64,000 nt of DNA from Ciona savignyi. Taxonomy: Eukaryota > Chordata > Ascidiacea > Phlebobranchia > Cionidae. Shown here piece after piece: positions 33,801-43,084 of this stretch. The number at the start of each line of letters is the position of its first letter. Position 1 is the first letter of the stretch. A program made the position numbers and the translations under genes. The stretch lies in assembly GCA_000149265.1 (NCBI GenBank), contig CH002729.1, positions 116,860-180,859 of the forward strand. Direction: 5' to 3'. The notes below the pieces were generated by a model, which saw nothing but the letters and a program-made list of their open reading frames with translations, did no database searches and was not told where the DNA came from.

Positions 33801-35009
33801 ATATTCGTTAGTTTAGTTTAGTTTTACTTTATTCATTTTTTGCCCCAGTTTTTTAAAAATGGCAAACGAATATAATCTCGACACAGGAACGGGAAAAGAC
33901 GGCAAAACGAACAGTCGTTAAAACACGTCATTAAAAAAAATAGGAATATAATGTAATAAATATAGCGGACGCGGCCGCCAAACCTAGGCAAAAGAACAAA
34001 TCCAAATTTAATTAGGATCAAACGATGATGACGTTAAGTCCCTTGCCCAAGGACACAACCAACTAGCTATAGCGATCAGGTTAAATCCTGTAACCAATCG
34101 GCTGATTAATTATTTTACACATTTTCGAGAGATACAAATACAATTAGGTTTTAAAAAAATACCTCTATAAGGGATTGTGTTGTTTATACAATAGCCGTGT
34201 ATGCCGATTTCAAATGACAGAATTATATAAAAATTTTATACCACAGTAGCCGGGTATATGACGCTTGTTTGGTGAATTATCCATTTGTTAGCTACAGTTT
34301 ACGGCGTTTCGTCGCATCCGTTTAAAAATCACGGACTGAAATGCACGTTTATCGCGTTATATATCATCGTTACTGTTAGTGACTATTATCCCACAAATAT
34401 CGGTAGCTAATTCTACACGTCCAGGATTAAAAAATAGCGACGTATCTCTAACGGTGTTCCAACGATACTTGTAACTTGTTGCAGAGCGTTTCGCAACATC
34501 TACCAGTTATATTCCCTATCGTCGTGACTCCACTAACCACACGTGCGCTGTGTAACAACCTCCGATCACTTGCAGGCTTGACCCCTTAAACACCTGCACG
34601 CTGGCAGAAGCTATCGATTATACAGCTTCAAACAAATAGCATGAAAAAATGGTTTACATCTTTTGCGGGGGTTGTTGCGCAGCCATATAAAGATAGATAA
34701 TGTTGTTTTTATTACGTGACGCAAAATCCTACGAATATGTGCCATCGACATATACTTCGAAACAATTTGGTTGCAGGCCGAGTTATGATTGTAATCTATT
34801 GATTATTATCTAGACATATATTGTCAAGTATTTCATAAATAAATATGTAAATATATATTCATAGGTATTGTACCGATATCAACTTATTTAACCAGCTGAT
34901 ACAAACCCCGGAACACAACAATCCACGCTACCTGCTGGGTCTCTTCCGAACCTGATATCCCTACTAATGAAGAGGACACGGTTGGCATGTTCTTCCGTGG
35001 CAAGCTCAT
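17563..35009 (-). CDS. TRPC-type transient receptor potential cation channel
   Basis: Exons in transcript order are 35009-34932, 33539-33293, 30374-30273, 29460-29392, 28803-28597, 28332-28134, 26065-25925, 25517-25370, 25068-24913, 24399-24280, 23998-23807, 23284-23207, 22568-22433, 22160-22006, 21654-21502, 20518-20446, then either 19665-19526 or 19259-19120, then 18800-18610 and 17863-17659 (or on to a stop at 17563). The joins are in phase and give 930 codons to 17659, or about 961 residues if the last frame runs to its stop; vertebrate TRPCs have roughly 800-970. The start ATG has an in-frame TGA nine bases upstream. Residues 1-142 are Ser/Pro-rich. Ankyrin repeats lie at about 175-345 (LHFAAEGD, LNVNCVDSLDRTAL, LTPFMLAAHKNNY). 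The TRPC linker is at 345-490 and the six-helix channel at about 490-840. EWKFHRTQLWLKF is the TRP box. The family conducts calcium and sodium across the plasma membrane downstream of phospholipase C. Confidence 0.9.
17898..18150 (-). mobile_element. SINE family A near the TRPC C-terminal exon
   Basis: GTTTATCCCCATGAATGGGA to CACCAGACTAATTAG. It lies just upstream of exon 17863 in transcript direction. Confidence 0.85.
19120..19259 (-). CDS. TRPC alternative pore exon a
   Basis: This is a 140-nt exon with acceptor GTTTCAG and donor GTAAAG. It encodes LTEDSLRPTTLLSCFIGLFW, TLFGYGAPQQWYPIQNCQ and SEFYLQEV. The LFW pore motif of TRPC channels is intact. About half of the residues match exon b, including TLFGYG and PQQWY. 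Confidence 0.9.
19526..19665 (-). CDS. TRPC alternative pore exon b
   Basis: This 140-nt exon enters with two bases and leaves in phase 0, exactly like exon a at 19120-19259. It encodes SSEASNKMTRIELAFLGMIW, TLFGYGEPQQWYLIDNCQ and ETFLLQEL. The TRPC pore signature LFW reads MIW here, and GYGA of exon a is GYGE. The acceptor is CGCACAG and the donor GTCAGT. It probably replaces exon a in some transcripts, because including both would shift the frame (140 is not a multiple of 3). Confidence 0.85.
19757..19990 (+). mobile_element. tRNA-like repeat family B, two tandem copies
   Basis: Each copy starts with a box A-like GTGTGACCGAAAGGTTAACG or GTGTGGTCGATTGGTTAACG, continues CGATACATATACCGAC or CGATCCATATACCGAC and an A-rich run with CGGCC, and the first ends with a box B-like GGGTTCGAAACTTACATCG. 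It differs from family A and resembles a class II tRNA head. Confidence 0.75.
20034..20133. other. Assembly gap of 100 N
   Basis: Exactly 100 N, the usual placeholder for an unsized gap. It sits in the TRPC intron between exon 16 and pore exon b. The bases before it contain a perfect inverted repeat, GTGCGTTC then GAACGCAC, at about 19993-20009, which may have hindered assembly. Confidence 0.99.
20446..20518 (-). CDS. TRPC exon 16, S5-pore extracellular turret
   Basis: It encodes 24 residues, LPLVDTWVQSANMSIKPACV and then SCK, between TTTACAG and GTAAGT. Phase 0 in and phase 1 out fits both downstream pore exons equally well. The short linker carries one N-glycosylation sequon (NMS) and two cysteines. 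Confidence 0.8.
20646..20912. mobile_element. Short hAT-like MITE
   Basis: Begins CAGGGGTTGGCAACCTGCGG and ends GGTTGGCGACCACTG, imperfect inverted termini of the hAT type. Similar copies occur at 44811-45049, 60745-60897 and 62297-62527. It lies in the TRPC intron between exons 15 and 16. Confidence 0.8.
20950..21022. repeat. Inverted repeat / hairpin
   Basis: GATTGGTCATATTCATA is followed by its near reverse complement TATATGACCAATC, and GATTGGTCATATTCATC then recurs. It lies immediately 3' of the MITE at 20646-20912. Confidence 0.75.
21130..21515. repeat. Minisatellite of about 24-29 bp units at a TRPC splice donor
   Basis: About 14 imperfect units with core TTACCGTATCGCATGTTACA. On the gene strand the core reads TGTAACATGCGATACGGTAA, so most units hold a consensus-like donor (ACG, then GTAAGC). 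The unit nearest the exon supplies the actual donor at 21501-21496 and the last codons of exon 15. Confidence 0.92.
21502..22568 (-). CDS. TRPC S2-S5 exons 13-15
   Basis: Exon 22568-22433 (WQGLKEYLSDVWNWNDIFSI) covers S3. Exon 22160-22006 (SDICIALAYILIHMRIMELL ... RFGPLQ) covers S4 and the S4-S5 linker. Exon 21654-21502 (IRFAIIFGIIFLAFGSGITE) is S5. The last exon ends ATSTCDT, and its donor lies inside the first unit of the minisatellite at 21130-21515. Confidence 0.93.
21720..21868 (-). mobile_element. SINE family A, 5' part
   Basis: CAACCCATTAATCCGCTGAG and GCGACCAGTTTCGTAACTGC. Confidence 0.75.
22690..23145 (-). mobile_element. Two SINE family A fragments in a TRPC intron
   Basis: 22690-22870 is strongly diverged. 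22955-23145 is clear (ATTCATGTTTATTCTCGTAA, TTAATCTGCTGACTTCAGGC) and truncated at its 5' end. Confidence 0.7.
23207..26065 (-). CDS. TRPC linker and S1 exons 7-12
   Basis: Exons are 26065-25925, 25517-25370, 25068-24913, 24399-24280, 23998-23807 and 23284-23207. LLHYRARASPAFM, TWDPLNSSMDLFSELHELAR and VQMAIQCEKFALQLLE match the conserved TRPC segment between the ankyrin repeats and the membrane. AIKYEMKDFVT begins the pre-S1 region. The hydrophobic stretches LLGMLFPVLSMAFLIAP and WCWVVSEVVFVIMLLLN are membrane-associated or S1 segments, and the last exon (SPLLIVAYFWVLGKF) is S2. Exon 25068-24913 has a very acidic run (DLDDDMDD). Confidence 0.92.
23345..23573 (+). mobile_element. SINE family A joined to repeat C
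   Basis: GTCTGGTGATTTAAGTGCGT head and GACGGTGGGCGCGAGGTGAT body. The TATCC tail is replaced by the repeat C sequence after TTGGTTTTAG. Confidence 0.8.
23574..23700. repeat. Repeat family C copy, truncated
   Basis: Shares TTTAGTTTAGTTTG at the left, CGAACAGTCGT and AAAAGGATATAAAT with the other two copies, but lacks the GCGGCCGC end. It directly follows a SINE copy at 23345-23573. Confidence 0.65.
24160..24262 (-). mobile_element. tRNA-like repeat family B
   Basis: Reverse copy: CGGACCGTTTTTTGTATTGT and TTAACCATTTGGCCACACGA. Confidence 0.75.
24640..24750 (-). mobile_element. tRNA-like repeat family B, diverged
   Basis: TTTTCGAACCCATGATGAGC and a GACTTTTTTTGTATGTTATT core in a TRPC intron. 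Confidence 0.65.
27605..27835 (+). mobile_element. SINE family A
   Basis: GGGCAAAGCACTTAACGGAC and CGGGGATAAACATGAATATT. The tRNA head is mostly deleted. Confidence 0.8.
28134..28803 (-). CDS. TRPC ankyrin-repeat exons 5 and 6
   Basis: Exons 28803-28597 and 28332-28134 encode about four ankyrin repeats. HELDLLHFAAEGDLVGLQNL, LNVNCVDSLDRTALSLSTIN, KLGDALFYAIQTEFIETIEL and LTPFMLAAHKNNYKILSVLY are the repeat cores. The VNCVD and LTPFMLAAHKNNY motifs are diagnostic of TRPC N-termini. The intron between them holds a CA-rich simple repeat at about 28456-28560. Confidence 0.92.
28456..28560. repeat. CA-rich simple repeat
   Basis: Imperfect (CA)n with interspersed CAAA and CGTA, in the intron between the two ankyrin exons of TRPC. 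Confidence 0.9.
28843..29100 (-). mobile_element. SINE family A
   Basis: TTATCCCCGTGAATGGGAAA to GACCAGTTTCGAACCGGCAA; well preserved, about 40 bp upstream of TRPC exon 5 in transcript direction. Confidence 0.87.
29590..29895 (+). mobile_element. SINE family A with tandemly repeated tRNA-like head
   Basis: The box B region (GGTTCGAAACTGGTCGCTAA and variants) occurs three times in a row at about 29602-29735 before a single body. Confidence 0.8.
30273..30374 (-). CDS. TRPC exon 3 with two possible donors
   Basis: The frame reads KAISTSLVTLRVRAGARPVP ... DADTTSLS. The donor GTATGT (low end 30273) gives phase 1 and joins exon 29460-29392. A second donor, GTAACT (low end 30248), gives phase 2 and would instead fit an AG at 28791, skipping exon 29460-29392. 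The first path is used in the model. Confidence 0.6.
30395..30600 (-). mobile_element. SINE family A, diverged
   Basis: GGGATATTCATGTTTTACCT and GGGAGCTATTGCAGTGTGTC. Confidence 0.7.
31020..32800. other. Intronic stretch with no recognised feature
   Basis: TRPC intron sequence between exons 2 and 3. It is AT-rich with one short direct duplication (ATTTTACTATTCCATCC twice near 31571 and 31592). No exon or known repeat seen. Confidence 0.5.
32808..33085 (-). mobile_element. SINE family A
   Basis: ATATTCATGTTTATTCCTGG to CCAAATCGGTCGGACAAA; near full length. Confidence 0.85.
33293..33539 (-). CDS. TRPC exon 2, Ser/Pro-rich N-terminal segment
   Basis: This is an open 82-codon stretch between a TAACAG acceptor and a GTCAGT donor. 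It is rich in Ser, Pro, Thr and Arg (PSSPPPEITERPK, TSPTRSSSFSQ), typical of a disordered cytosolic tail with phosphorylation sites. The donor phase 1 fits the acceptor at 30374. Base composition is clearly more GC-rich than the flanks, supporting coding status. Confidence 0.65.
33630..34112 (-). mobile_element. SINE family A interrupted by repeat C
   Basis: 33630-33810 is the 3' body and 34032-34112 the tRNA-like part (GTTAAGTCCCTTGCCCAAGG), with repeat C (33811-34031) between. Confidence 0.85.
33811..34031. mobile_element. Repeat family C element nested in a SINE
   Basis: A 221-bp insertion beginning GTTTAGTTTAGTTTTACTTT that splits a minus-strand SINE, with CGTTA repeated at both junctions. 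It contains GCGGACGCGGCCGCCAAACC, nearly identical to the copy at 8645-8790. It could be a SINE-like or LINE-tail element; the class is unknown. Confidence 0.75.
34932..35009 (-). CDS. TRPC exon 1 (start codon exon)
   Basis: It encodes 26 residues starting MSLPRKNMPTVSSS and ends at a GTAGCG donor in phase 0. That matches the phase-0 acceptor at 33539. The upstream in-frame TGA and the phase match decide this start. No TATA-like element could be assigned with confidence, and the N-terminus is not conserved in the family, so transcript data would be needed to confirm it. Confidence 0.6.
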
Positions 35010-37444
35010 TCTAAATCAACGCCTTACACTTACACTGCTCAATTCTAATCCATCTGCCTGGTACTGGAGAAGTATACGAATAAATTCTAAGCTAAGCTGC
35101 TGATCCATAACGAGCTGGGCCTCGCGTGTTATGAGTCGGCACATGACGCACACAAATAGTCGGAAATCAACAAACCATATTGTAGGTCTTTCATACTCTG
35201 TCGTTTTTGCGAGGTTTTAGTTGAAAGTTTTAATAGACAGCGCTGGAGATGAACTCGGCTAACTCAGGAGGTGAAGTCAGTCGAAAAAATGGGAGTTTTC
35301 TGCCATCAACATAATTAGCGAAGTCGTGCTTGACTGCGGTGAAGTTAGAACAACCTCGAAGGGTTAATTGGGATCTTGAAAGTGAAATATACACGATTTC
35401 GTAACGATAAACAGCACGAAGGGCCGATTTTAAACCAAACGATAATCCTGTTTTAGAAGCAAAACGCCGATACAAAGAAATACCATGGACCTAGGTCACT
35501 ATGCTCGCGAATTAAGCTGTTTAAAAATGGGGGTTTCTAGACACGTACATAGATATAACAGTTCCCTGCAACGCAGCACTGAACAAATAGTTGCAAGACC
35601 ATGTCAAGTTACCATCTTGAACTTCACGCAAATTCCCTTATGCCAAAGACTTAAAATGCAACCGACGTGTTAATTTTTGCACGCGTAGTAATCTAACACT
35701 CTACAATCGCTCAAACTTTATTTTTTAACTGTCAGCGCCAAAATATTCTCGCCAAATCATGTGTTTGGTTAAAGATACGATTATTTTCAAGTTTGACTTT
35801 GTTTTTATGTTTTATTGAATCAACAGAGCTTCTACCGCTATGCGCCTAAGGCTTCAATCAACTGACGCAAACAATAGAATTTTTAAAATTAAAGTTTTCA
35901 GCTACGGTCTTAACATAAGACTCTACATACAACCAGAATTACACTTTGCTGATAGTCTGCCAAACAAATTGTTTGGGTCAACGATATACCCGAAAATTGA
36001 ATATTCTATACTTTACACCTAATTCTTTTTGTACTTACGGCTTGGACTTATGTCACAACACTTATTTTATGCTATACGATTGCGATTGCATGAAAGATCT
36101 CGCACAAACACCAAAGTCGGTGAATTATTGATATACGGAGCCACGGGCCAAAAAGCTGTCACAGATTTCTACGCAAAAACTGCCTGCATTGCCGAAATAC
36201 TAAAATAACCTTCCGCCTTTGTTTAGCAGCTTGTTTATCAATACAAACACTTTAACACATAGTCACACTGCGCCGATAGGAAAAGCCTGCAGTGTTTTGT
36301 CCATTAGTACGGGATCCACATCTGCATATTAAGATATTCGGGACGCCGATTGAAAAATCGGAGCCACATTAACCGCAACGGCACGTTACCCGGTATTATG
36401 CGGGAAGGGCAAATGCGGTTACACAGGAAAATAACTTCAACATTCAAATGTAAACGTTCATTCAACATAAGGGGAAGACCTTCATCCAATCATACGAAAT
36501 AATTACTTAAGTAGATAATATCTTATTGGTTGTGTTATAACAAATAAAACGTTGTTTATCGCAGCATTTATGGCGAAACTTTCAAAAAAATCACAGAACC
36601 ACAAGGTATATATTACATTTAACTGAACAACTATAGTAGAGATATCGTATAAATATTTTTAGAAGATTAATTTTACAATTAACACTTGTGCGAAACTGTG
36701 GATTTAAGGTGGCTGTGTCACAAATCGGACGTATAAAAGCAAGTGTTTACAACATAGCATATATCCCAACAGTCTAAATATTCAATGCGGGATATCTAAT
36801 AAATATTTAATCATACGTTAAGTATGTGTGGTTAATCCACTTGATATTTTGCTGCGATAACTAAACTGTAAAAAAAACGAAACAATTTAAAAAGAAAAAT
36901 AATTTACGAGTATTCCAAAACTTACCGGAAAATGAAGACTTGAATATCACGTCACTTTTTGGTGGAACACTTGGATTTTAAATGTATATTTTCAACATCA
37001 TTTACTAATATTCATAAGAGTAAAACTCATCCCTAGAACGAAGAAAATGTTTTGACTAAATATACTAAATAGAGGTAAAAACTGGGTTTTGATGGTTAAG
37101 CCCCGAGGTGGGAACTAACGTTGTTATCTCGCGTGATATCTTTACAACATCTCTTGCCCACCGACGGAATCCTATCGCGTTATGGTAAGCATTATAAAGA
37201 CATTATTAATATTTTTGTTAAACCTATTATACCATTCACCACTGGCTTTCGGCAACATCACTTTACTGCCTTGTCAATAACCTACGGTGAGAAGACTTGG
37301 TCATTAGAGCTAGGGATTGGATAACTTGTAAACAAACCTCGTGTCAGGAAACGCACTATTAATCATTCTTTGGGAATGCTTTGGAATGGACAATGCGACT
37401 AACGGCAGGTTGCTACCAATTCTTCCTATTGTTCCAAGACTGTG

Positions 37445-37556
37445 GGATTTTTATATGTCGTATATGCTGTACTATACATCTTTTTTATATGTCGTATATG
37501 CTGTACTATACATCTTTTTTATATGTCGTATATGCTGTACTATACATACTATACAT
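37445..37556. repeat. About 34-bp tandem repeat, three copies
   Basis: Three near-identical copies with core TATATGTCGTATATGCTGTA, followed by CTATACATC. The region between TRPC and SDHAF2 has no gene here. Confidence 0.9.
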
Positions 37557-37921
37557 CAGTCTTACATAACTTTTAATGTAATTAAAGTTCAGATAACTCA
37601 GCAAACCGACTGTGGTCATGCGCTAGTTGGTTCGTAGCATGTCAGTCGGAAGTTGCTTGAGGTAACGTTGCTAGAACCCAGTAGTTTAAAGTTTTCAAAC
37701 TAAAACTGCAGCAAATTCTCTATATTTATGACACTGCACTAGCATCGGTAACAACTGGAAACGAGTATACCTAACCTACCGTAACAAAACACAAAATAGC
37801 CTCAGTGATAAGAAGAAATGGGATAAATGTAACAACTGTATTTTTACTATTATCAGAGTGAATTAATGTAAACGCTGAGAATTTCTTACTAAAACTAGTT
37901 TTGCTGGCCAGCAGTTTAGTC

Positions 37922-37939
37922 TAGAGTCTAGACTCTAGC
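37922..37939. repeat. 18-bp perfect palindrome
   Basis: CTAGAGTCTAGACTCTAG equals its own reverse complement. No function can be assigned. Confidence 0.9.
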
Positions 37940-38100
37940 ATATGTAGTCATTATACATAGAGAATGACGTTCCTGAATTAACATTTCCCACTTGCAGTGG
38001 CTAGATTATTATTAAAGCGCAGAAAGCCCTAAAAGCTAACTGATACATTTTAATTAGGCTAAGATTTAAAGTTAAAATATACTACTTGGAGTGAAAATAA

Positions 38101-38155
38101 CTAGCGGGCCGCACAAAAATCTCAGACCCGTGGGCCGCAGGTTGGACATCCCTGC
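38101..38155 (-). mobile_element. Fragment of another hAT-like terminus
   Basis: GGCCGCAGGTTGGACATCCC is a typical terminal sequence of a hAT-type element. Only the end is recognisable. Confidence 0.5.
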
Positions 38156-39469
38156 TCTAAAGAATATCATCAACCAAATGCCATGGCCATTATCATTGGT
38201 ATTATGCAACTGTGGCATAATTGCTAAATCACCATGTGACAAGGCGTTATACGAAATCATTTTATTGCATAAACGACGTATTTGCACCACTTTAACAAAA
38301 TTCAAACATTCTGTATAACAAAAGCATTATCTCGAGTTTGTTAACTTAAATTCTGCAACTTTTTTATAAAAAAATTGTCTTGAAATATACGCACGTTTCT
38401 ATTAAAGAGGTAACTGAAAATGGTAGGTAATTTGTTCGCTGTGCATTAATTTAGATCCGATAGATTATACACATACCTTTAAAGAAGAAAATTAGATAAA
38501 TTCTCTTATTACGAATTAGCAAGCGTAACTAACTAACTTATAAACTGAAGTTTAACGCCGGAAACCATTTTTTAAGAATTATGATTCCACTATTTGTGCC
38601 TTAGTGGTTACAGTAAGTTTGGCGATCCTGGCTGGGCTGTTAAAACTATAAGAAACTTGCCTGCCATTTTATTCTCTAGTTTATTATGACAATAAGCTCA
38701 GACCAAACATAATTTAGTTTTCCAAGGTCTTTCGCTGGCGCGTAGCTTTTTAAATTAAAAGAGAAAATAAAATACCAGCAGAATAATTTAAACTTCTTAA
38801 AACCACTATCTACTACATTGGAATAATGTTTCAATTAAATAGGCGCAAAAATCACCTTTCTTTGTTATACAGTACTATGTCTTTAAACTTAAATAACTAA
38901 TTTTATTTTAAGTAAAGCAAATACTATCTTGATATGAAAATAAATCTAATAAATTTACTTAAATAATTGAGAATCTATATATTTTGATGACTACTAATCT
39001 TGCAGTGTAATAATATAATAAACCATAGCTACTGACGTGATCGCATTAATATGCGAACTGGATAGAAGTACAGCTATATGTCGAAACCTCAACAAAAAAT
39101 CTGCTTAGAAATACAAAGCAGTCTCCATTTACTGTTTATGCTTATTGTCCACTGTTGCGTCATAACTGTTTCTCGCAAATTTAACGACATTTCCGTGCAG
39201 TGCACCTACCACCGAGCTACACTGCCAGCAAAATGTTGATGTTTAAAACCTTTCTTTGTTGTCTACTGGATTCAAGTATTATACATGTGCCTTATAATCT
39301 AAGTATTTGTAATTCCTGATTACACTCTTCAATGGTTGTACATGAATAATATATTGTTTATATTCACTCAAATTCGCCTTCAAGTTTTGTGCATTTTATT
39401 ACAGTATGTTTCTAGAAATAGAGAACTGTTTAATCATTTCATTGCCTTATATTTTGGAGGATTGTAACT

Positions 39470-39620
39470 GATTGCCTGAACCCAGTGGGTTGATTGGTTC
39501 AACCAAATTAAAGTAATGTCTGAATTATACACAAAACACGACAATAGCTCCGTTAACCCGACGGAAAGCTGAAGATAATCTGACGATTACATGGGATACA
39601 CATAAATATCCATCCTATCC
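39470..39620 (+). mobile_element. SINE family A, 5'-truncated
   Basis: GATTGCCTGAACCCAGTGGG and ACACATAAATATCCATCCTA. Confidence 0.75.
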
Positions 39621-40897
39621 TTTATATTCTTTTATGTGGCATTTTGACAGTAAACATCTCTAGAAAAATTTTGTTTTGAAATATCCGTGCACAAGAAAAG
39701 ATTATTCGCCAAATTTTTGGTAAGCAGAATCGTTCATCTTCAAATACAACTCTATATTTCTCGGAAGTAACTAGTTTTCTGCGTATTATTAAAATTAAAA
39801 GAATGATAAAAGGTATTGAAGTCGCGTCGTTTTGGTGTGAAGGATTCACTGAGATATTAAATTTCGAATTATGGGGTGTAATTTAAAGTACAAGACGTCA
39901 GTCACCATTTAAAAATATTTTTCAAACGGAATTTTACCCTATTTGCACTCTAATTGTAATTTTCGACTTATTCGATACATAGGAATGCATTTAATAGCGA
40001 CATCAACCATAAGCAAAGAACAAAACGCACAAAAAGTATTCAGGATACGAATCACGCCTGCCACCTATCGGACTAGGACATGTGGTGGTAACCCTCGACG
40101 CCAGAGCGGGAAAATGCAAAGCCAACTCTGCTTCTAAACTAGCCGGAGTACAGATACAAAAGCGGAACATTGAGGCTATTTTTCACAAGTTGTATTTTTA
40201 TTGAAATCAGAATCGTAACAAAACTACAAAAAGCGCAAATAAAGTAAGTAGTCAATCGAAAACTTCTCGACAGCAATATTAGCGGGTATCTGTAGAATAC
40301 GAGTTACAGCTCTATTGAAGTGAAACGGAACACTTATAAGTTTTTTGCCCATCATGGGGTGAAAAAATCCCTATTAAACAGTAAGATAACCCGCAATTAA
40401 GATCCACTTTCTGAAGGTATTGCAGCGTGTTGAATTGTGAACATGCCCAAGGTGATGATACTCATGTGCAAAACACATCACACAAATGGATGGGTAGATG
40501 TCCCTGCACCATGTACGGCAATATTACGTGCACAATCCACAAATACCAACCAAGTTCTTCTCAGGTCAAGTGTAGTAATTGGTTACAACTACTTAGGCTC
40601 TGCCGCTGAGTCATATTTTAGAGGCGGTTGGACAAATCTTTCCTCTTTTTCAGTATTTCTGAAATGTATAACGTTTTGGTTGGATAATCAAATATACGTT
40701 GCAGCTTTTTAAATTTTAGTCCTATTTCTGACAGTTGGCATGGGAAGACTTTAAGTGAGATACTTAGTTTACTTACAGCACAGGAACTTCTGGTGGCAAA
40801 AAATATTGGCATTTGAGTTATTGTACTGTTTAAAGACATTGTTACCATTTCAAATACAACAGCACAATTTGCAAAGTGTTAGTCCCGTGAACCACCC
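39621..40897. other. Interval downstream of SDHAF2 with no recognised feature
   Basis: The missing last SDHAF2 exon might be expected here or further left. No segment with its conserved C-terminal motif was found on the minus strand. Confidence 0.45.
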
Positions 40898-41160
40898 AAT
40901 TAGTCTGGCGGTTAAGTGTGACGCCTTTCTACGCAGGGTTGGCAGGTTTGAAACAGGTTGATAGCTCGTCGGTTGTGTCTTTGGCCAAGGCACTTAATAG
41001 GCATTGCCCTACCCAGTGGATTGATGGGTTCTACCAAATTGAAGGAACGTGTGAATCAGACAAAACACTGCAATTGCTTCAAGGTGATCTGACATTCGCC
41101 CCGTGTGTTAACCCCCCTTGGTTTTTCTATTCATAGGGATAAACACGAATATCCTATTAT
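40898..41160 (+). mobile_element. SINE family A downstream of SDHAF2
   Basis: AATTAGTCTGGCGGTTAAGT head and AACCCCCCTTGGTTTTTC. Part of the body is deleted around 41078. Confidence 0.83.
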
Positions 41161-41380
41161 ATCTTAAGACAGCAATTGACCAAATTGAATCGGATTTCGT
41201 CCTCATATGCTAACGGTTGACAGTCCGACATGCTACAAATAAGCTAACCAGCTTTAAACTGACGTAACCAACGTTCACATAGTGGCTGCTGGTTAGCGCG
41301 GTGGTCTCTACTGTAGTTGATTTAAGTTAACAAAGAACCGTCCAACACAGATATTCACAACACACAGATAACAAACCAAC

Positions 41381-42452
41381 CTGCAATGGTCTTGCAGCAT
41401 TGTCATAATTTCGCTTTGATATTCCAGAGGCACAGGCTTGGCACCAACCATCCAGTAGTAAAGTTCCCAGTCATTATCAGGTTGATTTAAGATTTTGTCA
41501 TAAATATCGATCTGATCTTCACTGAAACTGGAAACAATAAAAGATGGAGGTTGAAATTGTTTGTTTTTTTATTTAAGGCTTTTTCATATGGGATTTACTT
41601 TTGGACATAGATTGATATATTCATGTTTATCACCTGAGAATGGAAAAACCAAGGGGGGTTAATACACGGGCAATAGTCAGATCACCTGGAAACCACTGCC
41701 CAATTACCTTAACTATATCAGAGTGTTTTGTATAATTGCAATGTTTCTTTAATTTAGTACAACCCATTAGTCCGCTGGATTCAGGCAATGTCCGTTAAGT
41801 GCCTTGCTCAAGGACACAACCAACTAGCTAACAACCAGTTTCATACCCGCAACCTTTTAGCTGAAAGGCGACGCACTAAACCACCAGACTAATCTGTGTA
41901 ACAATAGTCCTTGCATGAGGATCATGTGATAGTTTATATTGGCCAGTGAATGGTAACAAAATAAGTTAAACGAACATTAAATAATACAATAAAGTAGACT
42001 TCATAAAAGTTTTACACACAGGTTAAATTTACGCAGTGTGACCATGTTACCAAAGCTTAAATGACATACTTGTTTAAATATTTCGCTGAAAAGGTACTGA
42101 ATATCAAACAGTTTTCCGAAATTCCTCTTTTCCTGCTTTGCCAATGAAGTCTTGCTCTCTTTTTTGTGACCGACTCATTTATATATTCTTTACGTGGAAT
42201 CTGTAAAAAAATAAAGTTCCTTTAAAAACAGTAGTTATTTTAACCAAACATTACCAGAAAAAATCTTGATTGGTATAAACCAGTTTATTAAATACAATGA
42301 AATAAGGATTAAGAACCCAAGATACGAACCTTTACTTCGCCTGTAGCTGTAACAAACTCATTTAGATTTCCACGGACAAACGGAAGATATTTTGAAGACA
42401 AAATTCTTTGTTTAATACTCCGGTGAACAACAGCACACCTTATGGCAGACAT
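41381..42452 (-). CDS. SDHAF2: Succinate dehydrogenase assembly factor 2 (SDHAF2), last exon not found
   Basis: Exons are 42452-42330, 42200-42070 and 41527-41381, joined in phases 0 and 2. The ATG at 42452 opens a basic, Ser-rich mitochondrial presequence (MSAIRCAVVHRSIKQRILSS). RARLHWQSRKRGISENC corresponds to the family's conserved (K/R)RAxLxYxSRKRG-xxE motif, and NDWELYYWMVGAKPVP to the NDWDIYYW core. The protein acts in the mitochondrial matrix and helps attach FAD covalently to the succinate dehydrogenase flavoprotein, in complex II. The visible 133 residues compare with 166 in human. The final exon, with the conserved C-terminal tail, should follow a phase-2 donor at 41380 and was not found down to about 37 kb. 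The start codon lies 0.63 kb from the ABCA stop on the same strand. Confidence 0.87.
41612..41905 (-). mobile_element. SINE family A in an SDHAF2 intron
   Basis: ATATTCATGTTTATCACCTG to CACTAAACCACCAGACTAAT; near full length, between exons 42200-42070 and 41527-41381. Confidence 0.85.
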
Positions 42453-43084
42453 TATAAGTCAGCTTTCTAACACCTACGTATGGAATCAAATGTCATAGGC
42501 AATTGTTCAACATGAAATAACAGAACAGAGGAACATGTAATGAAAAATGATCATTCACTTGCCAATACCTTGTCATGTAAGGTGTAATATATCTTATGAA
42601 AATTTGACTACATGGTAAAATCTTTACTTGTTTTAAAATTGTCTATGTAGTAAAAGCTCTACTTGTTTAATAACACATAAGGAACAAGGTTTCAAATGTA
42701 AAAGTAGGCAATTGACATACTGCAAATAGAAGACAAAAGAAATTCAATCAAATACTGTTAAAGATGTCTTTAGTGAATTAATATGCATGTGATATAGTTA
42801 ATAATTATCCACCATTAATGAGAATAGTGAGAGAAAAAGAATATTTAAAATAACTTCAGTTACATATGAATGAAATACCAATCTATTGCCACTCTTTCCA
42901 TCAATTAGTATGAAAAATCATAAAATATATACAATTCTATGTTCTAAATCACAGCAGAACAGGAAACATCACAGTAACAGACTGATTGCACGGAAAAAGA
43001 AAGAAAGGGAGATTGTAAAACCAAGTAACAGCAATTGCAGGCCTTGTAAACTTCATCTAAAAATTAAAAAAATTAAAAAAAGGT

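Larger units (their letters stand above)
35010..39469. other. Non-coding interval upstream of TRPC
   Basis: This probably holds the TRPC promoter near 35 kb, but no clear element could be named. Apart from the small repeats listed near 37.4 and 37.9 kb and the hAT fragment at 38.1 kb it is AT-rich. Short open frames on both strands show no domain. Confidence 0.5.

Noticed and set aside
35230..35475. Minus-strand open frame of 81 codons upstream of TRPC
   Set aside because: Composition looks random, it has no recognisable motif, and it is not needed to start the TRPC frame.
41187..41210. Candidate SDHAF2 last exon after TTTGTAG
   Set aside because: The frame fits the phase but the residues (MSDCQPLAYEDE) do not resemble the conserved tail.
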